A stretch of DNA of 64,000 nucleotides from Serratia fonticola (lineage in GTDB: Bacteria; Pseudomonadota; Gammaproteobacteria; Enterobacterales; Enterobacteriaceae). The notes beneath the pieces were generated by a model, which saw nothing but the letters and a program-made list of their open reading frames with translations, made no database searches and had not been told where the DNA came from. The stretch is from assembly GCF_006715025.1 (NCBI RefSeq), contig NZ_VFMK01000001.1:1922001-1986000 (forward strand), in the 5' to 3' direction. Positions within the stretch are counted from its first letter, which is position 1, and every line of letters starts with the position of its first letter. Position numbers and translations under genes: made by a program. Below are positions 1-11,545 of this stretch, one piece after another.

Positions 1-411
1 CATCGCCGCCATATACTGCTCGCGTGGGACGATTTTCATCACCGTCAGCCTGCCGACCGGCACCATCATCGCCCCTCCGATGCCCTGTATCACACGGGAG
101 GTGACCAGTTCACCCAGGGTTTCCGAACGGGCGCAGAGGAGCGAACCCAGGGTGAACAGCACAATGGCGCTGAAGAACACCCGTTGGACTCCCACCCGAT
201 CGGCCAGCCAGCCGCTGGCTGGCAGCATCACCGCGACCGTCAGCACATAGGAGACAATCACCGACTGCATATGCAGCGGGCTCTCTCCCAAGCTGGCAGC
301 CATGGAGGGCAGCGCGGTATTGACGATGGTGGTATCCAGCGTCTGCATAAAGAAGCCGAAGGCCACAATCCACAATTGCCAGCGCACTGAGGTGGTTTGT
401 TTACCGCTCAT
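1..411 (-). CDS. mdtD: MdtD, MFS-family putative multidrug transporter (N-terminal part)
   Basis: The gene runs off the left edge, so only about the first 137 residues are present. The translation (starting [20 protein letters not shown]) closely follows E. coli MdtD: an early hydrophobic helix, the conserved [14 protein letters not shown] segment of 14-TM MFS drug transporters, and the loop motif [13 protein letters not shown]. In E. coli mdtD is the fourth gene of mdtABCD-baeSR and is not needed for MdtABC efflux; its substrate is unclear. Here it follows mdtC on the same strand but is separated from it by about 200 bp holding an ERIC repeat. An in-frame ATG at 426 is also possible but lies inside the repeat, so 411 is preferred. 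No strong ribosome binding site precedes either start. Confidence 0.88.
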   Translation of the reverse strand, partial: MSGKQTTSVRWQLWIVAFGFFMQTLDTTIVNTALPSMAASLGESPLHMQSVIVSYVLTVAVMLPASGWLADRVGVQRVFFSAIVLFTLGSLLCARSETLGELVTSRVIQGIGGAMMVPVGRLTVMKIVPREQYMAAM

Positions 412-414
412 CTG

Positions 415-540
415 AATACTCGTCATCTTTCAAGCCGCAGCGTTGTTAGCTGCGCCTACTCACCCCAGTCACTTACTCAAGTAAGCTCCGGGGGGTCTTA
501 TGCTTGCCGCCTAGCTGCAACTTGAAATCCATAGAGTATT
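415..540. repeat. ERIC (IRU) palindromic repeat between mdtC and mdtD
   Basis: A complete copy of the enterobacterial repetitive intergenic consensus. The outer ends AATACTC (415-421) and GAGTATT (534-540) are inverted repeats, the inner ends CTTTCAAGC and GCTGCAACTTGAAA also mirror each other, and the central CACCCCAGTCACTTAC / GTAAGCTCCGGGG block matches the classical ERIC core. If transcribed it would fold into a long hairpin in the mdtC-mdtD spacer. Confidence 0.9.
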
Positions 541-543
541 AAA

Positions 544-590
544 GCTCGTCGTCTTTCAAGCCACAGCGTTTAGAGTACAAGGCTCGTTAT
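544..590. repeat. Partial ERIC end
   Basis: The sequence CTCGTCGTCTTTCAAGCCAC repeats the left terminus of the neighbouring ERIC but breaks off after about 25 bases. It looks like a truncated second copy between mdtC and the full ERIC. Confidence 0.6.
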
Positions 591-607
591 TTTTACGCTG
601 CCCCGCT

Positions 608-3600
608 TTAGCGCGGCAGTGGTGCCAATTTTTTGCCATGGCGGAACTTCATCTGTAACCGATCAAAATACAGATAGATCACCGGCGTGGTATACAGCGT
701 CAGCAACTGACTCATGATCAATCCACCAGCGATGGTGATCCCTAGCGGCTGGCGCAATTCGGCACCATCACCACTGGTCAGAACCAGCGGCAAGGCGCCA
801 AACAGCGCCGCCAGGGTGGTCATCATGATCGGGCGGAAACGTAACAGGCTGGCCTGGAAGATTGCCTCGCGTGCGCTGATCCCCCCGTTGCGCTGTGCGT
901 CCAAGGCAAAGTCGACCATCATGATGGCGTTCTTTTTGACTATCCCAATCAACAGCATGATACCGATGAGCGCAATCAGGCTGAACGGGGCGTTAAACAA
1001 CTCCAGTGCCAGCAACGCGCCGACACCGGCGGAGGGCAGCGTAGAGAGAATGGTTAACGGATGAATATAGCTTTCATACAAAATCCCCAGCACGATATAC
1101 ACCGTGGCGATGGCGGCGGCGATCAGGAACAGTTGCGACTTCAGCGTGTCCTGGAAGACCTGGGCGGTCCCGGCAAAGGCGCCACGCACGGTGGAGGGGA
1201 CGCCAAGTTGCGTCATGGTGCGCTCGACCGCCGTGGTTGCCTCGGACAGGCTGCCGCCATCCGGCAGGTTGAACGAGATGGTTGATGCTGCCGAGAGCCC
1301 CTGATGGTTCACCGCCAGCGGCGCATTGGCGGGGCGCCAACTGGCAAAGTAAGAAAGCGGAATAGCCTGGCCGCTGCTGTTGATCACGAACATTTTATCC
1401 AGCGAACTGACGTCCTGGGTATAGGGCGGTGCCACTTCCATGACCACTTTGTACTGGTTCAATGGCTGATAGATGGTGGAGATCTGCCGCTGGCCGAAGG
1501 CGTTGTTCAGCAGGTTGTTGGCATCGCTGACGGAAATACCCAGCCGCGACATGGTTTCACGATCGTAGGTCAGATCCATCTCCGAACCTTTGTCCTGTTG
1601 ATCGGAGTTGACGTCGGCCAATTCAGGCAGGGCGGCCAGTGCGACACGGATCTTGGGCTCCCATTCGCGCAGTGCCGCCAGGTCGTCCGCAAGAAGCGTG
1701 TACTGATAGCTGGCATTGGCCTGCCGCCCGCCGACGCGAATATCCTGTACCGCCATCAGGAACAGACTGGCGCCGGGCTCTTTAGCCAGTTTGGCACGCA
1801 GGCGGGCAATCACCTTCTGCGCATCGTCGGTACGTTCGCTCAGCGGTTTGAGCGAGATAAACATTGAGCCGCTGTTAGTACGTGAGCCCCCGGTGAAGCC
1901 GGTGACGTTATCCACGTCTTTGTCTTCGCGCACAATCTTCATAAAGTCTTGCAGCTTGAGGCGCATCGCCTGAAACGAGATGCTCTGGTCAGCCTGGATA
2001 AAGCCCATCAGACGGCCAGTATCCTGCTCCGGGAAGAAGGTTTTCGGGATGCTGACGTAAAGCCAGACGTTGAGGGCGATTGTCGCCATAAATACCGCCA
2101 GCACCCAGCGCGAATGGCCCAGCACCCAGTTGAGCGAACGGCCATAACCCTGTTGCACGGCAACCAGCACGCGGCCAAAACCCCGTGTGCGCCGTTGCTC
2201 TCTTGGCGGCTGGTAGCGGAGCAGATAGGCGCACATCATCGGTGTCAGCGTCAACGAGATCAGCAGCGAAAGCCCGATAGAAACCGAAAGCGTGACGGCA
2301 AACTCGCGGAACAACCTGCCCGGCAGACCGGCCATAAACAGCAGGGGGATAAACACCGCCACCAGCGATACGCTCATGGAAAGCACGGTGAAGCCGACTT
2401 CACGCACCCCTTGTAGCGCAGCGTTGAGCGGTTTCATGCCCGCCTCGACATGTCGTGAGATGTTTTCCAGCACCACGATGGCGTCGTCCACCACAAAGCC
2501 GGTGGCGATGGTGAGCGCCATCAACGACAGGTTGTTCAGGCTGAACCCACACAGGTACATGGCGGCAAAGGAACCGATCAGGGATACCGGCACCGCTACT
2601 GCCGGGATCAGCGTGGCGCGGCCGGAGCGCAGGAAGATGAACACCACCAGGATCACCAGTGCAATTGCGATCACCAGCGATTGCTCTACTTCGGCTAACG
2701 AAGCGCGGATCGTCGGGGAACGATCCTGGGCAATATTCAGTTCGATTGACGCCGGGATATTCTCCCGCAGCGCAGGTAGCTCGGCGCGGATACGATCAAC
2801 GGTTTCAATGATGTTAGCATCCGGCGCCCGGCTGACGGTCAGAATGATTGCCGGTTTGGCATTGGTCATCCCGGCGTTGCGGACATCCTGCACCGAGTCG
2901 GTAACGTTGGCCACATCGTTTAGACGTACCGCCGCGCCGTTGTTGTAGTGGATCACCAATGGCTGATAGGCGGCGGCGGTTTTCAGCTCGTCATTGGCCT
3001 GGATCTGCCAGCGCTGTTGCGCGTCATCCACGGCACCTTGCGGGCGGCGTACGTTGGCGTTGGCGATGGTTTGCCGCACGGCATCCAGCGAAACACCCTG
3101 GTTGAACAGTGCGCCGGGATTGAGTTCCACGCGCACGGCGGGCAGCGAGCTCCCGCCGACAGAGACATCACCTACGCCCTCGGTTTGCGCAATCTTTTGC
3201 GCCAGTTGCGTAGAGGCGAAGTCATAAAGTTGCCCCTGGCTATAGGTATCCGACGTCAGCGTCAGGATCATGATCGGCGCGTCGGACGGGTTAACCTTGC
3301 GGTAGGTTGGCCGGCTCGGCATCCCGGTCGGCAACAGGCTCTGTGCCGCGTTAATCGCCGCCTGTACGTCCCGTGCGGCACCGTTGATATCGCGATTGAG
3401 ATCGAACTGCAAAATCACCCGCGTACTGCCGAGTGAACTCATCGAGGTCATTTCATTGACCCCGGCAATGCGCCCCAGGGCGCGTTCCAGCGGTGTAGCC
3501 ACTGAGGAGGCCATGGTTTCCGGATCGGCCCCCGGCAACGTCGCCGTGATGGAAATCACCGGGAAATCGACCTGTGGCAATGGTGACACCGGTAACAGCC

Positions 3601-3688
3601 GGAAGCCAATGACTCCGGCGATGGCGATGGCTAGCGTTAACAGGGTTGTGGCGACCGGCCGATGGATAAACAGGGCGAAAAATTTCAC
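608..3688 (-). CDS. mdtC: MdtC, RND multidrug efflux pump inner-membrane subunit
   Basis: A 1026-residue RND permease (E. coli MdtC is 1025). It forms a heterotrimer with MdtB that uses the proton gradient to drive drugs and bile salts out through MdtA and TolC. The N-terminus ([20 protein letters not shown]) is the first transmembrane helix, followed by the large periplasmic loop beginning [13 protein letters not shown]. The conserved central TM block has the proton-relay motif [17 protein letters not shown], and a second periplasmic loop and six helices end the protein. Its start overlaps the end of mdtB by 4 bp, showing translational coupling. In E. coli the operon is switched on by BaeSR envelope stress signalling; baeSR would lie beyond the left edge. 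Confidence 0.97.
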   Translation of the reverse strand: MKFFALFIHRPVATTLLTLAIAIAGVIGFRLLPVSPLPQVDFPVISITATLPGADPETMASSVATPLERALGRIAGVNEMTSMSSLGSTRVILQFDLNRDINGAARDVQAAINAAQSLLPTGMPSRPTYRKVNPSDAPIMILTLTSDTYSQGQLYDFASTQLAQKIAQTEGVGDVSVGGSSLPAVRVELNPGALFNQGVSLDAVRQTIANANVRRPQGAVDDAQQRWQIQANDELKTAAAYQPLVIHYNNGAAVRLNDVANVTDSVQDVRNAGMTNAKPAIILTVSRAPDANIIETVDRIRAELPALRENIPASIELNIAQDRSPTIRASLAEVEQSLVIAIALVILVVFIFLRSGRATLIPAVAVPVSLIGSFAAMYLCGFSLNNLSLMALTIATGFVVDDAIVVLENISRHVEAGMKPLNAALQGVREVGFTVLSMSVSLVAVFIPLLFMAGLPGRLFREFAVTLSVSIGLSLLISLTLTPMMCAYLLRYQPPREQRRTRGFGRVLVAVQQGYGRSLNWVLGHSRWVLAVFMATIALNVWLYVSIPKTFFPEQDTGRLMGFIQADQSISFQAMRLKLQDFMKIVREDKDVDNVTGFTGGSRTNSGSMFISLKPLSERTDDAQKVIARLRAKLAKEPGASLFLMAVQDIRVGGRQANASYQYTLLADDLAALREWEPKIRVALAALPELADVNSDQQDKGSEMDLTYDRETMSRLGISVSDANNLLNNAFGQRQISTIYQPLNQYKVVMEVAPPYTQDVSSLDKMFVINSSGQAIPLSYFASWRPANAPLAVNHQGLSAASTISFNLPDGGSLSEATTAVERTMTQLGVPSTVRGAFAGTAQVFQDTLKSQLFLIAAAIATVYIVLGILYESYIHPLTILSTLPSAGVGALLALELFNAPFSLIALIGIMLLIGIVKKNAIMMVDFALDAQRNGGISAREAIFQASLLRFRPIMMTTLAALFGALPLVLTSGDGAELRQPLGITIAGGLIMSQLLTLYTTPVIYLYFDRLQMKFRHGKKLAPLPR

Positions 3689-6600
3689 GGCAACTCCTGC
3701 GTTTCCGGTTGGCGATGGGTATTGCGCGCCAACTTATCAAACAGCAGGTAGATCACTGGCGTGGTGAACAGCGTCAGGATCTGGCTCATCACTAGGCCGC
3801 CGACCATACAGACGCCCAGTGGGCGGCGCAATTCGGCTCCGACGCCAGTGCTCAGCATCAGCGGCAATGCCCCCAGCAGTGCGGCCAGCGTGGTCATCAG
3901 GATCGGGCGAAAACGCAGCAGACAGGCCTGGTAGATGGCATCGTAAGGTGTCAACCCTTGTTCACGTTCGGCGGCCAATGCGAAATCGATCATCATGATG
4001 GCGTTCTTCTTCACGATACCGATCAGCAGGATGATACCGATAATGGCAATCACATCCAGCTCATGGCCGGAAAGCATCAGCGCCAGCAGCGCTCCGACAC
4101 CGGCAGTAGGCAGGGTAGAAAGAATGGTCACCGGGTGGATAAAGCTCTCATACAGCACGCCCAAGACGATATACATCGCGACGATTGCCGCCAGGATCAG
4201 CCACAGGGTGCTGCCAAGCGCCGCCTGGAATGCCAACGTTGCCCCCTGGAACTGGGTGGTGATGTCTTTTGGCATGTTGAGGTTTTTCTCGGCCTGAGTG
4301 ATGGCCTCTACCGCCTCACCCAGCGAGTAATGATCGGGCACGTTAAATGACACGGTCGCCGACGGGAACTGATCGAGGTGGTTGATCGACAGCGGGCCGA
4401 AGCGCTCTTCGATTTTGGCCACCGTGCTCAGCGGCACAATGGTGCCATTGCTGCTGGTCAGGCGGATATCGTTTAACGCAGCCAGCCCCGGCGTGCTGGT
4501 TACATCATGCTCCAGCACGACGCGATACTGGTTGGCCTGCGTATAGATGGTGGAGATCAGGCGCTGGCCAAAGGCGTTATACAGCGCACTGTCGATATCG
4601 TTCATGCTGATACCGAGGCGGCTGGCGCTGTCACGATCCACGTTAATGTAAGCCACCAACCCCTGATCCTGCCAGTTGCTGGTCACCTCGGTCAGTTGAG
4701 GAGCCTGTTGCAGTTCGGCCATCAGCTTGGGCACCCACAGACTGAGTTCATCCAGCGACATGGCCTGCAGGGTGAACTGATACTGGGTTCGGCTCACCTG
4801 GGTGTCGATCGTCAGATCCTGCACCGGCTGCAGATAGAGCGTCACCCCGGGGAATTGTGCCGTTTGCTGCTGTAAACGGGTAATGATCGCCGGGATACGG
4901 TCACTGCGTTCACTCAGGGGTTTAAGGTTGATCTGCAAACGCCCGCTGTTGAGGGTGGCGTTACTGCCATCGACGCCAACAAATGAGGTCAGGCTTTCTA
5001 CCGCGGGATCTTTCAGGATCTCGGCGGCCACCTGTTGCTGGCGTTCGGCCATATTGCTGAACGAGACGCTTTGTGGCGCTTCCAACGTGCCCTGAATGAT
5101 GCCGTTATCCTGTAACGGGAAGAAGCCTTTCGGGATCAGCAGGTAGAGCAACACGGTCAGTACCATGGTACTGAGCGCGACGCCCAGCGTCAGCCAAGGG
5201 TGATTCAGTACCACTTTCAACCAGACGCCATATTGCGCGATCACGCGCTCAAAGAAGCGTTCAGAGGCGCGGGAGAAACGGTTTTGTTTACGCAGTGACT
5301 CGTGACTAAGCATGCGGGCACACATCATCGGCGTCAACGTCAGTGAGACCAGCGCGGAAATCAGGATCGCCACCGCCAGCGTTACCGCAAACTCGCGGAA
5401 CAAACGGCCAACGATGTCGCCCATAAACAACAGCGGGATCAGCACCGCTACCAGTGAGAAGGTCAGCGAGATAATGGTAAAGCCGATTTCACCGGCGCCT
5501 TTCAATGCCGCATCGAGCGGTTTTTCGCCTTTTTCGATATAGCGCGAGATGTTCTCGATGACCACGATGGCATCATCCACCACAAAGCCGGTGGCGATCG
5601 TCAGCGCCATCAGCGTCAGGTTGTTGATCGAGAAATCGAGAAAATACATGGCGGCAAAGGTACCCACCAGCGAAAGCGGTACCGCCACGCTCGGGATGAT
5701 GGTGGCGGGCACGTTGCGCAGGAAAACGTAGATCACCATGATAACCAGTGCAATCGCCAACATCAGTTCGAACTGCACATCGCTGACCGACGCGCGGATG
5801 GTGGTGGTGCGGTCGGTCAGTACCTTGACATCCACCGACTTGGGCAGGCTTTTGACCAGCTCTGGCAGCATCTCGCGGATACTGTCGGCGGTGGTGATCA
5901 CGTTCACACCGGGCTGGCGCTGAATATTCAGCACAATAGCCTGTTCTTTATTGGCCCAGGCGGCCAGACGGTTGTTTTCCGCGCCTTGCTCGATGGTGGC
6001 GATATCCTGCAGGCGGATAGCAGCCCCGTTCTGGTAGGCGACAATCAGCTGGCGGTAGTCCTCTGCGGTTTTCATCTGATCGTTGGCAGAGAGCGTGACC
6101 GAGCGTGTCGGGCCATCTAGGCTGCCTTTCGCCGAGTTGACGTTGGCATTGCTGATAGCGGTGCGAATGGTTTCGCTGTCCAACCCATAAGCGGCAACCG
6201 CAGTGGGATTGAGTTTCACCCGCACGGCCGGGCGTTGGCCGCCGGAAATGGTCACCAAGCCTACGCCGGTTACCTGCGAGATTTTCTGCGCAACCCGGGT
6301 TTCCACCATGTCTTCAACCTGCGTCATCGGCATGGCGGTTGAGGTGACGGCCAGTGTCAGAATCGGCGGATCGGCCGGGTTGACCTTGCTGTAAATTGGC
6401 GGATAGGGCAGATCGGTCGGCAACAGGTTGGTGGCGGCATTGATCGCGGCCTGAACCTCCTGTTCGGCGACGTCCAACGGCAGTTCAAGCTGGAACTGGA
6501 GTGTGATGACCGATGCGCCGCCGGAACTCTGCGACGCCATCTGCTTCAGGCCTGACATTTGGCCGAACTGGCGCTCCAGCGGCGCGGTGATTGCCGAGGT

Positions 6601-6804
6601 CACCACGTCTGGGCTGGCACCAGGGTAAAGTGTGACGATCTGAATGGTGGGGTAGTCTACCTCCGGCAACGCTGAAACCGGCAACGAGCGATAACCAATA
6701 ATGCCTGCCAGCAGGATCGCCACCATAAACAGGGTGGTGGCTACCGGACGCAGAATAAATAGGCGGGAAGGCCCGCCGCCGGTGTTAGGTAACATCGACT
6801 GCAT
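3685..6804 (-). CDS. mdtB: MdtB, RND multidrug efflux pump inner-membrane subunit
   Basis: A 1039-residue RND transporter, the partner of MdtC in the MdtB2C heterotrimer (E. coli MdtB is 1040). It opens with the TM1 segment [20 protein letters not shown], has the periplasmic start [22 protein letters not shown], and carries the proton-relay helix [22 protein letters not shown]. It overlaps mdtA at one end (1 bp) and mdtC at the other (4 bp), so the three pump genes are one coupled transcript. MdtB and MdtC here are clear paralogues, as in E. coli, where studies assign MdtB mainly to proton translocation and MdtC to substrate binding. Confidence 0.97.
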   Translation of the reverse strand: MQSMLPNTGGGPSRLFILRPVATTLFMVAILLAGIIGYRSLPVSALPEVDYPTIQIVTLYPGASPDVVTSAITAPLERQFGQMSGLKQMASQSSGGASVITLQFQLELPLDVAEQEVQAAINAATNLLPTDLPYPPIYSKVNPADPPILTLAVTSTAMPMTQVEDMVETRVAQKISQVTGVGLVTISGGQRPAVRVKLNPTAVAAYGLDSETIRTAISNANVNSAKGSLDGPTRSVTLSANDQMKTAEDYRQLIVAYQNGAAIRLQDIATIEQGAENNRLAAWANKEQAIVLNIQRQPGVNVITTADSIREMLPELVKSLPKSVDVKVLTDRTTTIRASVSDVQFELMLAIALVIMVIYVFLRNVPATIIPSVAVPLSLVGTFAAMYFLDFSINNLTLMALTIATGFVVDDAIVVIENISRYIEKGEKPLDAALKGAGEIGFTIISLTFSLVAVLIPLLFMGDIVGRLFREFAVTLAVAILISALVSLTLTPMMCARMLSHESLRKQNRFSRASERFFERVIAQYGVWLKVVLNHPWLTLGVALSTMVLTVLLYLLIPKGFFPLQDNGIIQGTLEAPQSVSFSNMAERQQQVAAEILKDPAVESLTSFVGVDGSNATLNSGRLQINLKPLSERSDRIPAIITRLQQQTAQFPGVTLYLQPVQDLTIDTQVSRTQYQFTLQAMSLDELSLWVPKLMAELQQAPQLTEVTSNWQDQGLVAYINVDRDSASRLGISMNDIDSALYNAFGQRLISTIYTQANQYRVVLEHDVTSTPGLAALNDIRLTSSNGTIVPLSTVAKIEERFGPLSINHLDQFPSATVSFNVPDHYSLGEAVEAITQAEKNLNMPKDITTQFQGATLAFQAALGSTLWLILAAIVAMYIVLGVLYESFIHPVTILSTLPTAGVGALLALMLSGHELDVIAIIGIILLIGIVKKNAIMMIDFALAAEREQGLTPYDAIYQACLLRFRPILMTTLAALLGALPLMLSTGVGAELRRPLGVCMVGGLVMSQILTLFTTPVIYLLFDKLARNTHRQPETQELP

Positions 6805-8051
6805 CAGGATTTCCCCTGAGCTTTGGTATTATGCCTGGGTTGTGCCGTGGCAGTGGCTTTCTGTGGTGCCACAACTTCAACCTGCATGCCTTCTGTCAGG
6901 CGATCGATACCGTCGGTCACCACGCGGTCTCCTACGTTAACCCCGGTGGTAATCACGACCTGCTGGCTGTCCTGAATGCCTGCGGTGACCAAGTGTTTGC
7001 TGACTTTATTCTCTGCGTTCAGGATCCAGACAAAGTGGCCTTCGTTGCCCATCTGCAGTGCTGCCGTTGGGATCACCACCGCATCGTGCAGGGTGTCCAC
7101 CTTCAGCCGGGCGTTAACGAACTGGTTCGGGAATAGCGCATCATCCTGGTTATCGAAACGGGCTTTTAGTTTGATAGTACCGGTGGCGGTATCAATCTGG
7201 TTATCCAGACTCAATAACACACCTTGAGTCAATTGATGCTCATTGGTGCGATCCCAGGCCTCAACCGCTACCGGCCCGGTTTTTTGCGCTTTGACCAGAT
7301 CGGCAATATTACTTTCTGGCAAAGTGAACACTACATCAATAGGGTGGGTTTGGGTGATCACCACAATACCGGTGCTGCTGCCACTGGCGATGTAGTTGCC
7401 CACATCGACCAGCTTCAGGCCGACACGCCCATCAATCGGTGACGTGATTTTACTGTAGGTGATTTGCAGTTTGGCGCTGTCGACGGCACCCTGATCGGCC
7501 TTGATCGCCCCTTCGGTCTGGCGAACCAGTGACAATTGGGTATCCAGATCCTGGCGTGAAACCATATTGGTTTTGATCAGCTGCTGGTAGCGTGCCAAAT
7601 CCTGTTTGGCATTGGCTAAAGTGGCCTGATCTTTCGCCAGTTGTCCCAAGGCCTGGGTGAGTTGGACCTGGTACGGACGGGGATCGATCTCAACCAGGAG
7701 ATCGCCCGCTTTAACCTGCTGGCCTTCGGTAAAGTGGATCGCCATCAGCTCGCCGTCAACACGGCTGGTGACGGTGACGGTATTGGCCGCGGTGGCGGTA
7801 CCTAACCCGGAGAGAAAGCGGGGTACGGTTTGCTGTGTGGCTGTTGCGGCCTGCACCGGAGACATGGGGGCATTACGCCTGCCACCGGCTCTGCCACTGG
7901 CACCCGCTGAACCCGGCTGGCGCGCAGTTGGCGTGGTATCTGCAGGTTGTGCAGTATTGTAGTGACGCCAGATCAGAACGGCGGCAATAACCACGATAGC
8001 CACGGCTAATAGGCGCAGTATCAATGAACGGCGTTTTGGTTTTGCATTCAT
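6804..8051 (-). CDS. mdtA: MdtA, periplasmic adaptor of the MdtABC efflux pump
   Basis: Membrane fusion protein that bridges the MdtBC pump to an outer-membrane channel, TolC in E. coli. From the ATG at 8051 the product is 415 residues, exactly the length of E. coli MdtA. It has an N-terminal anchor ([17 protein letters not shown]), a Gly/Arg-rich linker, the split lipoyl halves ([26 protein letters not shown] and the later [12 protein letters not shown]), a helical hairpin between them, and the beta-barrel/MP domains ending [18 protein letters not shown]. The reading frame extends upstream to a GTG at 8090 and another ATG at 8063, but only 8051 gives the family length. GGAGAGA sits about 13 bases before it, which is distant. 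First gene of the operon. Confidence 0.95.
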   Translation of the reverse strand: MNAKPKRRSLILRLLAVAIVVIAAVLIWRHYNTAQPADTTPTARQPGSAGASGRAGGRRNAPMSPVQAATATQQTVPRFLSGLGTATAANTVTVTSRVDGELMAIHFTEGQQVKAGDLLVEIDPRPYQVQLTQALGQLAKDQATLANAKQDLARYQQLIKTNMVSRQDLDTQLSLVRQTEGAIKADQGAVDSAKLQITYSKITSPIDGRVGLKLVDVGNYIASGSSTGIVVITQTHPIDVVFTLPESNIADLVKAQKTGPVAVEAWDRTNEHQLTQGVLLSLDNQIDTATGTIKLKARFDNQDDALFPNQFVNARLKVDTLHDAVVIPTAALQMGNEGHFVWILNAENKVSKHLVTAGIQDSQQVVITTGVNVGDRVVTDGIDRLTEGMQVEVVAPQKATATAQPRHNTKAQGKS

Positions 8052-8357
8052 GGTGTTGAACATTCTCTCCACAGGCAGGCTTACAGGCACTCATTTGCCA
8101 AAAGTGACACTCCTTACAGAATACTAGTTTAGCGAGCGGTCGCGGCACAAAAATGAAGGAAATATGGAGTAAACGTCAGGTTTTTTTGAAGAAAATAGAG
8201 AATTAGCCGAGCGAATGCTTAGCAGTATCTTTTCTGACATATAACCGATCTGTTTTGGCACTCGGGCCATTTTCGCGCTAATACTCTTTATCTTATGGAT
8301 TTCATGTTACGGAAAGACGACGGTTAGACAACAACACTTTTGCCACAGGAGTACGCC
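8052..8357. promoter_or_regulatory. Divergent intergenic region mdtA / aldo-keto reductase
   Basis: About 300 bp between two divergent genes, AT-rich in its middle (8150-8300). It must hold the mdtABCD promoter (minus strand) and that of the reductase (plus strand, with ACAGGAG at 8345-8351 as its ribosome binding site). I could not identify a BaeR or CpxR site with confidence. Confidence 0.4.
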
Positions 8358-9311
8358 ATGAGCAAGAAAGCATTGGGTCGTTCAGGTATTCAGGTTCCGC
8401 CGTTGACCTTTGGCGGCAATGTGTTCGGTTGGACAGCGGACGAAGCCACATCTTTCAGTCTGCTGGATGCGCTGGTGGCCAATGAACTGAATTTTATCGA
8501 TACCGCCGACGTCTATTCAAGTTGGGCTCCAGGTAATAAAGGCGGGGAATCCGAAACGGTAATCGGTAACTGGCTGAAGAAAAGCGGTAAGCGCGATCGG
8601 GTGATTATTGCTACCAAGGTGGGCAAACCAATGGGGGAAGGCAAACAAGGTCTGTCACCGCGTTATATCCGCCAGGCGGTGGAGGATTCGCTGCGCCGTC
8701 TACAGACTGACTATATCGATCTCTATCAGTCACACGATGACGACCGCGATACGCCACTGGCAGAAACCCTGGCGGCATTCGATGAACTGATCAAAGCGGG
8801 TAAGGTGCGTGCTATTGGGGCATCCAACTATCAGGCCGATCGTTTGGTAGAAGCGCTGAAAGTCAGTGAACAGAACGGATTGGCGCGTTATGAAACGCTG
8901 CAGCCGGAATACAATCTGTATGCCCGTGAAGGTTATGAGCAGGCGCTGGAGGCGGTAGCGCAACAGCATGATCTTGGCGTGATTAACTTTTTCTCACTGG
9001 CCAGCGGTTTCCTCACCGGTAAATACCGTAGCGAAAAAGATATCGGCAAGAGCCAGCGGGGCGATACCATCGTGAACCGTTATCTTAATCCGCGCGGTTT
9101 CCGCATTCTGGCCGCGCTCGATCAGGTGGCGGAGAAATACCACACCACGCCAGCGCAAATTTCGTTGGCCTGGCTGATTGCCCGCCCAAGTATTACCGCG
9201 CCGATCGTGAGCGCCACGTCGCTAAAACAGCTCGATGAACTGGTCAGTGCCACGCGTGTGCAACTGGATGCTGGAGATATCAAGGTACTGAATGAGGCCA
9301 GCGCCTGGTAA
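8358..9311 (+). CDS. Aldo/keto reductase
   Basis: A 317-residue NADPH-dependent oxidoreductase with the aldo/keto reductase TIM barrel. The catalytic tetrad is visible: D48 and Y53 in FIDTADVYSSW, K87 in ATKVGK and H126 in YQSHDDD. The nucleotide-binding end (IVSATSLKQLDELV) is also present. It belongs to the bacterial AKR11/12-like group of general aldehyde/ketone reductases; the physiological substrate cannot be read from the sequence. ATG 8358 is chosen because ACAGGAG lies 6 bases upstream; an in-frame TTG at 8340 precedes that site. The gene stands alone between divergent mdtA and the convergent acetyltransferase gene. Confidence 0.93.
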   Translation: MSKKALGRSGIQVPPLTFGGNVFGWTADEATSFSLLDALVANELNFIDTADVYSSWAPGNKGGESETVIGNWLKKSGKRDRVIIATKVGKPMGEGKQGLSPRYIRQAVEDSLRRLQTDYIDLYQSHDDDRDTPLAETLAAFDELIKAGKVRAIGASNYQADRLVEALKVSEQNGLARYETLQPEYNLYAREGYEQALEAVAQQHDLGVINFFSLASGFLTGKYRSEKDIGKSQRGDTIVNRYLNPRGFRILAALDQVAEKYHTTPAQISLAWLIARPSITAPIVSATSLKQLDELVSATRVQLDAGDIKVLNEASAW

Positions 9312-9333
9312 AACGTATCTGCCCTCAGCCTGA

Positions 9334-9425
9334 CCCTCTCCTGAAGGGAGAGGGACGTGGGCACGCCACACATTGGCATCCGGCCATTGCGCAGTATCAA
9401 CCCCTTCTCTATTTGGGAGAGGGGG
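9334..9425. repeat. Pair of GA-rich hairpins downstream of the reductase
   Basis: Two small inverted repeats occur in the gap between convergent genes. The first is CCCTCTCC / GGAGAGGG at 9334-9354 with a five-base loop. The second is CCCCTTCTC / GGGAGAGGGG at 9401-9425. Neither has a clean T-tract, so they look more like a REP-type intergenic repeat than classical terminators, though either could stop transcription. Confidence 0.55.
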
Positions 9426-9453
9426 ATATATACAGCATGACATTAAGAGGGGT

Positions 9454-9996
9454 TTACGCCGTGGGTGACCGTTTGCGGTATAGCACATGCTTACGCAACG
9501 GGTGTCCAGCCGGTAAGCGCGGATGCTCAAAGGTTTCACCACTGAACGTCATCCCGATACGTGCCATAACCCGCCGCGAAGGAAGATTACTTTCGGCGGT
9601 AAACGACACCACTTCTGCCAGCTTGAGCGTGTCGAAGGCAACGCTTAATGCGCACTGTGCCGCTTCGCTGGCATAGCCTTGGCCCCAATGTTCCTTAGCC
9701 AGTCGCCAGCCAATTTCCACGCAGGGTGAACAGGGTAGATCGTCACCAGGAATAGACAGCCCGACAAAACCGATGAAGGGCGCACCATGCTTCACTTCGA
9801 CGGCCCATAGCCCCCAACCGTGCTGATGCATGAACTGACGAATACGGCTGGCCTGGGCATCGCTTTCTGTAGGGCTTAACGGTGCCGGAAAGTATTTCAT
9901 TACCTCAGGGTCGGCATTCAGCGCGGCAAAGGCGAGGAGATCGCTGTCTTGCCAACGGCGTAATCGTAATCTTTGCGTTTCGAGGAGAATAGTCAT
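9454..9996 (-). CDS. GNAT-family N-acetyltransferase (RimJ/RimL type)
   Basis: A 180-residue acetyl-CoA-dependent acetyltransferase. The start (MTILLETQRLRLRRWQDSDL) is the typical opening of the RimJ/RimL Acetyltransf_3 group. The acetyl-CoA loop region is seen in EIGWRLAKEHWGQGYASEAAQCAL, and the C-terminal VVSFTAESNLPSRRVMARIGM is the conserved strand and helix after it. Family members modify ribosomal-protein N-termini or small molecules; the substrate here is unknown. It is followed on the same strand side by yegD upstream with a 21-base gap, so the two may be cotranscribed. Confidence 0.9.
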   Translation of the reverse strand: MTILLETQRLRLRRWQDSDLLAFAALNADPEVMKYFPAPLSPTESDAQASRIRQFMHQHGWGLWAVEVKHGAPFIGFVGLSIPGDDLPCSPCVEIGWRLAKEHWGQGYASEAAQCALSVAFDTLKLAEVVSFTAESNLPSRRVMARIGMTFSGETFEHPRLPAGHPLRKHVLYRKRSPTA

Positions 9997-10017
9997 TATA
10001 GCGCCCCTTTGATCCTA

Positions 10018-11370
10018 TCAACGAAACAGCGTCTGTGCCCAACGCGCCAGCCCGGCGGTAACCGAGCCAAAATCGTTGCCACCAACGATTGGAATGCCCG
10101 GTAATTGCTGCTCTAACGCGGTGCGTAGCAACGGTGAACGCGCGCTGCCGCCGGTCAGGTAAATCACCTGAGGGAGGCTCTGGCTGGTGACCAGTGCGGC
10201 GCTCACCTGCTCCTGAATGCGCATCAGCGGTTGTGCAATGGCGTCGGCAAACTGGTCCTGGCTGATGGTTTCTGCCAGTTCAGGCTGCACAAAAGCCAAT
10301 TGAGCATGAGTACAAGCCTGATGAGACAGGGCAATTTTACTCTCTTCCGCTACACGTACCAACCGGTAGCTCAGGCGCTGTTGGTATACTTTAAGCAGGC
10401 GTTTCACTTTCTCCGGTTCGGCGGCATCACGGATAAGATCGCGCAGCAGGCGGCCATTGGCGGCGCTATAGAAATCGTTTTGTGCCGGGACATCGTTGGT
10501 CGCTACCGCATTCCAGTAAGGCAGGGCCGGCAGAGCAATGCCTTTTTCGGTTTCGCCGCCCATGCCAAACAGTGGCATCAACTGTTTGAAGGCCAGCATG
10601 ATGTCCAGATCGTTACCGCCCACCCGGCAACCGCTGTGTCCCAGCAGGCTTTGCTGGCGGTCTGCGCGATCGCGCCATTGCGGCCCCATCAGCAGAACCG
10701 AACAGTCGGTGGTGCCGCCACCGATATCGACCACCAGCACGGTTTTCTCTTCGTGCAGCGTGGCTTCAAAATCCAGCCCGGCAGCAACCGGTTCAAACTG
10801 GAATTCAACCTCTTTGAAACCGGCCCGTGCGGCAGCACGTTGTAAAATCCCTTGAGCCTGTTGGTTAGCCTCTTCCCCTCCCATACCTTGGAAGTTGATA
10901 GGACGCCCAATCACGGCCTGATCGATGTGCTCTTGTAACACGTCTTCCGCCTGGCGCTTGATATGGAACATCATGGCGCAGACCAGATCTTCGAATAGCG
11001 CAATCTGCTGTGGCTTCAGGCCGTTAGCCCCCAGGAAGGATTTCGGGGAACGGACGAAATACACCTCTTGCGGATCGTCGATATAGTGTGCCAAAGCGTG
11101 CAGGCCGAACAGCACGCTGTCAGCCGCGACGGGAATGTCCTCTTCACGGTTGAAGCTGATAGCTCGGCGTAGCAGTTGCTGATTCTCATCGCTGCTGGTT
11201 GGTACGTGCCAATGGCGATGCAGGCACTCACTTACCGCCTCCCGCGTCGGTGCGCACAGCATTGATGGCAAATACGGTTGATTGTTTTCCAGCGTCAGTA
11301 ATTCCGCGCCGTTATTGCGCATGACGGCAACGGAACAGTTGGCCGTTCCATAATCGAAGCCAATAAACAT
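10018..11370 (-). CDS. yegD: YegD, Hsp70-like chaperone homologue
   Basis: A 450-residue protein, the same length as E. coli YegD, built on the actin/Hsp70 ATPase fold with no substrate-binding domain. Visible nucleotide-binding motifs are the phosphate-1 loop (MFIGFDYGTANCSVAV), the phosphate-2 loop (VVDIGGGTTDCSVLLMG) and the adenosine motif (VIYLTGGSARSPLL). The role is not settled; it is listed as a putative chaperone. The reading frame extends eight residues upstream to 11394, but ATG 11370 matches the E. coli start. It is divergent from the ada-alkA fusion, in the position it holds next to alkA in E. coli. Confidence 0.95.
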   Translation of the reverse strand: MFIGFDYGTANCSVAVMRNNGAELLTLENNQPYLPSMLCAPTREAVSECLHRHWHVPTSSDENQQLLRRAISFNREEDIPVAADSVLFGLHALAHYIDDPQEVYFVRSPKSFLGANGLKPQQIALFEDLVCAMMFHIKRQAEDVLQEHIDQAVIGRPINFQGMGGEEANQQAQGILQRAAARAGFKEVEFQFEPVAAGLDFEATLHEEKTVLVVDIGGGTTDCSVLLMGPQWRDRADRQQSLLGHSGCRVGGNDLDIMLAFKQLMPLFGMGGETEKGIALPALPYWNAVATNDVPAQNDFYSAANGRLLRDLIRDAAEPEKVKRLLKVYQQRLSYRLVRVAEESKIALSHQACTHAQLAFVQPELAETISQDQFADAIAQPLMRIQEQVSAALVTSQSLPQVIYLTGGSARSPLLRTALEQQLPGIPIVGGNDFGSVTAGLARWAQTLFR

Positions 11371-11545
11371 TTTCTTTTTATTTCCCCATGCCAATGAAGG
11401 GGGGCGACTTTACCCGAGACTGGCGTGGCGAGCAACGTGTGAGCGCCTAAGCGGCGAAAAATTTCGCGGCAATGGCCTCTGCGTGTTTAACTTACTCAGG
11501 TTAATGTCCGATTTCCGCACGTCAGCAGCAAGGCCGGGTTCCATA

